Assembly: GCA_046350595.1 (NCBI GenBank)
Contig: JAXMAC010000036.1
Location: 1-27,145, forward strand
Length of the DNA stretch: 27,145 nucleotides
Source of the DNA: JAHFOW01 sp046350595
GTDB taxonomy: Bacteria > Planctomycetota > Brocadiia > Brocadiales > Brocadiaceae
Direction: 5' to 3'
The notes under the pieces were generated by a model, which saw only the letters and a program-made list of their open reading frames with translations, was not told where the DNA came from and searched no databases. A program made the translations under genes and the position numbers. How positions within the stretch are numbered: position 1 is the first letter of the stretch; each line of letters opens with the position of its first letter. This document shows, in pieces, positions 23,099-27,145 of this stretch.

Positions 23099-25363
23099 AT
23101 GAAAAACATCTTAACCCTGACTTCGACCATAACCTTGAGTACGTTTCTCCTATTATCGGTACTCAACGGTTCTATAGCGCAAAATAACCCAGATGCAGCA
23201 GAAACAAAATCATCGACAACGGCCAATAATTATTATCTCGACACGGCAAAGACATATCTTGAATTAAAAGACTATGCACGTGCTAGAGACACCCTCGAAC
23301 TGGCCACTATATTGGAGCCCGGAAACACTGAGGCGCAAAAGTTACTCAAAGAATCCAGCGAACTCCTGGAAAAAGCAAATAAATCGAAAGGGATAGACGG
23401 TAAGATAGCTCCTCACGAAGAACCCAAAACCACTCCTTTAAAAAATGTGCCGCTTTTACTCGATAACGCTCAAACGGCCATAAAAGAAGGCCGTTATGAT
23501 GACGCTATTACAATAGCAGACTCCGTCCTTGATTTAAACCCATTAAACAGGGAGGCCATTTATATCAGGGAAAAGGCTTGTGATTTAAAGCACAAACAGG
23601 TTTTAGAAAATTTGAAATCTACGGAAGCAGGAGAAAAATTAAAAAACTACGAATATCTCAAGGAGTTGGGCATCCCCTATCAGGATATCCTGAGATTTCC
23701 ATCAAAAGAACAGTGGGAGCATATCGACAAACGCACACTTCCCGAATCAGGTAAAATTATAGAAGAAAATAAAATAAAAACAGAACAACTCCGGCTGGTT
23801 CCCAACCTCCAGGAAGGTGAATATCCAAAGGTCATCGAAGATGCATTGAATACTATCCTTTCCTTTGAATTCTATGATACACCACTCAGGGATGTCGTCA
23901 CCTTTTTACGGGAGAAGACAAATGTTAATATGGTTATGAACCCTGAGATAGGAAATGTCCCCGTTACCTTAAAGCTCAAAGATGAAACATTCAGAACAGC
24001 GCTCAAATATATCCTGCCGAAAGGATATGAGTATGTGATCGAAGGAAATATTATGCATTTCTACAAACAGAAAATGGAACTGCGGGTCTACGATGTAAGA
24101 GACATATTGATCAATCTCGATGATAAGGAGCCCCTGAAGTTCGATATTACAGCGGCCGTATCTGCTCAAATGGCTCTGTCAAAAGGAATAACCGCCAAGG
24201 TAAAAGATGCATCCGAACGATTACTGGATTTGATTGAACTTGTTGTTACTACCATCGAACCTGCTTCGTGGTCAACGAATGTAGGTGTCGTTGGCACCCC
24301 CCCAACAGCCGTAACCCAGCGGCGTATCAACGTCACTGGACAGGGGGAAGGAAGTTGTATAGCACGGATGGGTCAGCCAGGAGACCTTGTCGTTGTTAAC
24401 AATAAATACGTCCATAAACAGATAGATGACCTGCTGGCTTCCTTAAGGTCTTCTCAGAACCTTCAGGTAAGTATTGAAGCCCGCTTTATCACGGTTTCTG
24501 ATGAATTTATGCAAGATATTGGAACAAATTTTGAAAAGTTTTTTAGTAATAACACCTCTATAGATACCGGTGCAGAAGCAATCTCAAAGGGAATAGACAT
24601 TAATTTTGCCATTTTAAATAATTCTATGCTAAAAGGCTTTATACGTGCCGTTCAGGAAAGTAAGGACTCTGAAATTCTTACGTCTCCTCGAATTACCCTT
24701 TCGAATACCCAGCGCGGAAACATCGCCGTTGTCAAGACGACGAATTATATCCAAAGCGCCGGTGTCTCAGAAGGTGTTTCTATGCCGGTCATTGGTACCG
24801 TACCTGACGGCACCACCTTTGACGTGCGTCCGATTGTGAGCACAGACAGGAAATATGTCTATCTGGAAGTAGCTCCTGCGGTATTTAAAGTCGAAGATAT
24901 CCAGGATTTTAACTTTTCCACAACCAGTACAGCTATTCCACAGAGCGGTGGTGTCCCTACAGTAGGCAGTTCTACAACAACAATTCAATTGCCGATAGTG
25001 AACGTCTCTCAAGTATCCGTAACGGTGTGTGTGCCTGATAAAAGCACCTTAATGATTGGTGGCTTGGGATCCATCAACAAGGAGAACAAAACGACGGGTA
25101 TTCCAATCCTATCAAAAATACCCCTCATAAAAAGACTTTTTTCCAGAGAAGAAAAAGATAACACCAAGTTAAACCTGATCATCCTGGTAAAACCGACTAT
25201 TCTTATCCGTGATGAGTTAGAGGCAAACATGATGAGCCAAATACACAAAAAAACAGAACTGACGGACTCAGAGCACATTCCCGAAAAAGCACAAACAACT
25301 CCAACGGGACAGAATATTACCAGAGAAAAAACAAAAACACGAAGACCGAGAACTAAATATTAA
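23099..25363 (+). CDS. TPR-secretin, outer-membrane channel (PilQ/GspD family)
   Basis: The 754-residue protein has a signal peptide (about 1-27, ending SIAQ). Two TPR-like stretches follow (45-90 and 118-165). The N0/STN-like domain (about 250-320) includes FEFYDTPLRDVVTFLREKTN. An N1-like region carries the DLVVVNNKYVHKQIDDLLASL element. The secretin barrel domain (about 455-710) includes VSIEARFITVSDEF, ILTSPRITLSNTQRG and CVPDKSTLMIGGLGS, then the signature GIPILSKIPLIKRLF...LIILVKPTIL. The tail is charged. It would form the outer-membrane gate for the PilMNO-like platform. AAGGG lies eight bases before the ATG. N-terminal TPRs rather than AMIN domains set it apart from proteobacterial PilQ. 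It is most like secretins of the planctomycete/Verrucomicrobia type. Confidence 0.92.
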   Translation: MKNILTLTSTITLSTFLLLSVLNGSIAQNNPDAAETKSSTTANNYYLDTAKTYLELKDYARARDTLELATILEPGNTEAQKLLKESSELLEKANKSKGIDGKIAPHEEPKTTPLKNVPLLLDNAQTAIKEGRYDDAITIADSVLDLNPLNREAIYIREKACDLKHKQVLENLKSTEAGEKLKNYEYLKELGIPYQDILRFPSKEQWEHIDKRTLPESGKIIEENKIKTEQLRLVPNLQEGEYPKVIEDALNTILSFEFYDTPLRDVVTFLREKTNVNMVMNPEIGNVPVTLKLKDETFRTALKYILPKGYEYVIEGNIMHFYKQKMELRVYDVRDILINLDDKEPLKFDITAAVSAQMALSKGITAKVKDASERLLDLIELVVTTIEPASWSTNVGVVGTPPTAVTQRRINVTGQGEGSCIARMGQPGDLVVVNNKYVHKQIDDLLASLRSSQNLQVSIEARFITVSDEFMQDIGTNFEKFFSNNTSIDTGAEAISKGIDINFAILNNSMLKGFIRAVQESKDSEILTSPRITLSNTQRGNIAVVKTTNYIQSAGVSEGVSMPVIGTVPDGTTFDVRPIVSTDRKYVYLEVAPAVFKVEDIQDFNFSTTSTAIPQSGGVPTVGSSTTTIQLPIVNVSQVSVTVCVPDKSTLMIGGLGSINKENKTTGIPILSKIPLIKRLFSREEKDNTKLNLIILVKPTILIRDELEANMMSQIHKKTELTDSEHIPEKAQTTPTGQNITREKTKTRRPRTKY

Positions 25364-25384
25364 TTTACTTCCGGAGCCATTACT

Positions 25385-25738
25385 ATGAAGAAAATTCTCA
25401 ATACAAATACCCTGTTACTTATTATCCTTGCGTTACTCCTCATAATACTGATTTTTAAAAACACGACTAATTATGTCGTAGCGCAAGGAGATGGAGGGGC
25501 GCGGCATATCTTTGGCGTGGTTGGCAATCAATTAGGCAGTAGGCAACCCTTTTACCTCGTAGATACGGATGAACAGACTGTTATGGTTTATGAGTATTTT
25601 CAAGGGGGTGGATTTGGTTTGGTGGCTGCCCGCAGTTACAAGTTTGACAAGAAATTACAACAATATGGAAGATCGTATGGCACAACGGTAGAAGAAGTAA
25701 AGGCGGAACTTTTAAAGGAGCAGGCCAAACAGCAGTAA
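25385..25738 (+). CDS. Small single-helix membrane protein, planctomycete-type
   Basis: The 117-residue protein has a strongly hydrophobic N-terminal helix (about 8-26, LLLIILALLLIILIFKN) and a periplasmic part of about 80 residues (FYLVDTDEQTVMVYEYFQG, then LVAARSYKFDKKLQQYG). It resembles small conserved planctomycete proteins that share the pattern YLIDT...MAVYEY...L.AAR.YKYD. The function is not known to me. GGAG ends nine bases before the ATG, and the gene starts 21 bp after the secretin stop, so it belongs to the same transcript and is a candidate accessory of the secretin system. Confidence 0.7.
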   Translation: MKKILNTNTLLLIILALLLIILIFKNTTNYVVAQGDGGARHIFGVVGNQLGSRQPFYLVDTDEQTVMVYEYFQGGGFGLVAARSYKFDKKLQQYGRSYGTTVEEVKAELLKEQAKQQ

Positions 25739-25746
25739 AAAACCTC

Positions 25747-26388
25747 CTATAATTTCCGGGTATGATTGCCCTCTTTTGCGGCAAATTGTATCAACCGTGT
25801 CTTTAGCTCTGCGAAGGGGAAGTCCTTACCAGGACACGCGGTACCTTTCTGGTGCACCTGATTATGCAATAATATGTTGGATAATGAGATATTGTATCTT
25901 CGGGAAAGATACTGGACAAGTTCGATCAGGGATTCAAACTGCTTGTCGGTAGGACGACCGCCATTTTCAAAATCGCCTACTAAACAGATACCTATAGCGA
26001 CGCGATTGCATTCCATATTCGCCGTATGGGCGCCATGAATCTGTTTTTTCCAACGTTCGGCAACCTCAATCTCGCCATCCCCGGAAAGCGATCCGTTTCC
26101 AACGACAAAATGGTAGGCTAGTCCATATTCCCATCGTCTTTTATTTCTGTGATAATCATCGAAACGGGCAGCATTTCCTTTTGCAGTGGCGCTATGGTGA
26201 ATAACAATATATTTCCATTGATTTTCCTGAACATCGGTGTGACAAAGCTGGGTAAGATTGGCCGTTAAAACCGGAGGAGGATTCTTTACCTTCACACAAC
26301 TGAAGAACGGCAAAGAAATAAATATCTCCGATGCAACCACGATCGTAGCTAAGGAAAGATATTTTATGATTCTTTCATGATTACGCAT
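25747..26388 (-). CDS. N-acetylmuramoyl-L-alanine amidase (Amidase_2/PGRP fold)
   Basis: The 213-residue exported or anchored amidase cleaves the lactyl-peptide bond of peptidoglycan. After a hydrophobic N-terminus (about 8-30, SLATIVVASEIFISLPFFS-C31; not a good lipobox) the domain shows IVIHHSAT (His64), AYHFVV (Tyr92, His93), AIGICLVGDF, LLHNQV (His175) and GTACPGKDFP (Cys185). His64, His175 and Cys185 match the zinc ligands of T7-lysozyme-like enzymes. It is a single-domain enzyme with no cell-wall-binding repeat. It converges with the small membrane gene, 8 bp away. No ribosome binding site is seen, and the predicted promoter is only a few bases from the ATG. Confidence 0.9.
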   Translation of the reverse strand: MRNHERIIKYLSLATIVVASEIFISLPFFSCVKVKNPPPVLTANLTQLCHTDVQENQWKYIVIHHSATAKGNAARFDDYHRNKRRWEYGLAYHFVVGNGSLSGDGEIEVAERWKKQIHGAHTANMECNRVAIGICLVGDFENGGRPTDKQFESLIELVQYLSRRYNISLSNILLHNQVHQKGTACPGKDFPFAELKTRLIQFAAKEGNHTRKL

Positions 26389-26397
26389 AGTAATGTT

Positions 26398-26426
26398 CTT
26401 ATATACAATTTTACCTTTTATTGCAA
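26398..26426 (-). promoter_or_regulatory. Candidate promoter of amidase, near-leaderless
   Basis: On the minus strand TTGCAA (26421-26426), a 17-bp spacer and TATAAG (26398-26403) predict a start near 26391, only about three bases before the ATG codon at 26388. The absence of a Shine-Dalgarno site agrees with a leaderless or very short leader. Confidence 0.4.
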
Positions 26427-26789
26427 ATCCTTTTTTCCTTTATCAACGTTCCTGAGAAAGTTCACGGGTTTGAAATGACGGCAGTTGACGCCAGTGGTAA
26501 AAGGGTCGGAACGTTTAAAAAATTCATAAAAACAGATAAGACCACGCAGATTATTCCCCCAAACTCAAAAGATGCTCTCAAGCGGGGATTGAAAACAGTT
26601 GATAAGAATAAATACATAGAACAAACATTTAGGGGCATTAAAAACACCAGTTGGAAAGTCAAATGGATAGCGCCTGCAAGTGCAACGAACCCTATTACAT
26701 TCTACGCCGCCGGAGTAGACGGCAATGATAATGGGAGTGCTAAAGGTGATTACGTTTATACTGCTACGAAGGAAATAACCACGAAGTAA
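26421..26789 (+). pseudogene. 5'-truncated choice-of-anchor-like domain gene
   Basis: The open frame starts with TTG and has no signal peptide or ribosome binding site. It encodes about 115 residues of the C-terminal part of a beta-sandwich domain: KVHGFEMTAVDASGKRVGTF..., then SWKVKWIAPASATNPITFY, then NGSAKGDYVYTATKEI. As I recall, this resembles the choice-of-anchor V domain, whose pattern is GFQLTALDASG...W.F.W.AP..G.VTFYAAG...DGS..GDY.YTAT. Full members have a signal peptide and a Cys-rich segment with a CH motif upstream, as in the neighbouring gene at 26970. The 5' part appears to have been lost. Its left edge overlaps the amidase promoter. A good terminator follows. Confidence 0.65.
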
Positions 26790-26820
26790 CGGTTTTTGTA
26801 TAACAAACTTTCATAAAAAT

Positions 26821-26863
26821 TCCTTTGTTCCTTATGGCAAAATAGGGGCAAAGGGATTTTTTT
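26821..26863 (+). terminator. Intrinsic terminator after truncated domain gene
   Basis: TCCTTTG-TTCCTTA (26821-26834) pairs with TAGGGG-CAAAGGGA (26843-26856), with one bulge and G-U pairs, around an 8-base loop. It is followed by a run of seven T. It lies 32 bases past the stop codon at 26789. Confidence 0.7.
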
Positions 26864-26888
26864 ATAACCATGTAAGAAGGAAATTCTA

Positions 26889-26917
26889 TTGAAAAGTACC
26901 CTTATATTATGTAGATT
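26889..26917 (+). promoter_or_regulatory. Candidate promoter of CX4CH protein gene
   Basis: TTGAAA (26889-26894), 17-bp spacer, TAGATT (26912-26917). It follows the terminator and precedes the gene at 26970 by about 45 bases. Confidence 0.4.
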
Positions 26918-26969
26918 GAAGGGGCAATGTTCGGCAAAATGGCCTTTTTCAAACGAAAGGAACGGTACT

Positions 26970-27145
26970 ATGCGCATCATCAATAAATCTACACTCTGTT
27001 TCGTGTTGAGCGTCTTTTTTTATATATCATGCACAACTAGTGCACATGCCTGGTCCGCAGGCCCTAAAGCCTATCGGACAGGAGCACCGGTTGACAACAA
27101 AAAAACCTGCAGGGCTAGTAGTTGTCACAATTCGTTCCCTCTTAA
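26970..27145 (+). CDS. Exported protein with CX4CH motif, 3' end outside window
   Basis: The first 58 codons are open and run off the window. They give a signal peptide (MRIINKSTLCFVLSVFFYIS, cleavage probably after AHA), then WSAGPKAYRTGAPVDNKKTC and CHNSFPL. The CRASSCH segment is a CX4CH arrangement that could bind a c-type heme, although CX4CH is unusual. The TGAP...C..SCHNSFPL pattern is what precedes choice-of-anchor V-like domains, so this is probably an intact member of the family whose remnant lies upstream. AAAGGAA stands seven bases before the ATG. Confidence 0.72.
   Translation, partial: MRIINKSTLCFVLSVFFYISCTTSAHAWSAGPKAYRTGAPVDNKKTCRASSCHNSFPL

Noticed and set aside
26790..26969. 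A second riboswitch before the CX4CH gene, suggested by GGCAAAATAGGGGCAAAGG
   Set aside because: No GGACGCAAAG-type block or P3 partner. The sequence is explained by a terminator hairpin followed by seven T.

Overview
The window looks like chromosomal DNA from an anaerobic planctomycete, most likely an anammox bacterium of the Brocadiales. This is an inference from several signs. The sequence is AT-leaning. There is a siroheme-decarboxylase (alternative heme pathway) locus. A PVC/planctomycete-style PilM-PilN-secretin cluster is present. A small exported protein carries a CX4CH heme motif. There are many GTAG-bounded palindromic repeats. No rRNA, tRNA, CRISPR array or intact insertion sequence was seen.

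Region 1 (1-2402): a palindromic repeat and a 3' scrap of an IS3-family transposase lead into a minus-strand operon. It encodes a PCP_red/sulfite-reductase-like/ferredoxin fusion followed by the two AsnC/Lrp-like siroheme decarboxylase subunits. The operon is read from a perfect TTGACA-N16-TATAAT promoter, and a 24-bp near-palindrome lies in its leader.

Region 2 (2403-6472): plus-strand genes for a degenerate nucleotidyltransferase-like protein overlapping a TPM/YgcG protein, then LemA, then ClpX without an adjacent ClpP.

Region 3 (6473-9347): two minus-strand exported proteins, one rich in cysteine and one a predicted beta-propeller.

Region 4 (9348-15789): a minus-strand MoxR/Bat (aerotolerance-type) cluster in the order moxR, DUF58, batD, VWA (batA-like), small ORF, TPR (batC-like), VWA (batB-like). 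Its two long internal gaps are filled by palindromic repeats.

Region 5 (15790-19256): a 592-bp gap ending in a near-consensus promoter drives an FMN-binding glutamate-synthase-like protein. That protein has an N-terminal Cys4 motif and a histone-H1-like lysine tail. It is followed by miaA.

Region 6 (19257-25738): the most interesting segment. A consensus promoter, a GEMM-I (cyclic-di-GMP class I) riboswitch aptamer and an intrinsic terminator precede a five-gene plus-strand cluster: a PilM-PilN fusion, a PilO-like protein, an unknown membrane-anchored protein, a TPR-secretin, and a small planctomycete-type membrane protein. The architecture predicts second-messenger control of a type IV pilus/secretin-like envelope machine. 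No pilin or ATPase gene is nearby.

Region 7 (25739-27145): a minus-strand N-acetylmuramoyl-L-alanine amidase that may be read from a nearly leaderless mRNA, a 5'-truncated choice-of-anchor-like domain gene with a terminator, and the start of a CX4CH protein that runs off the window end.
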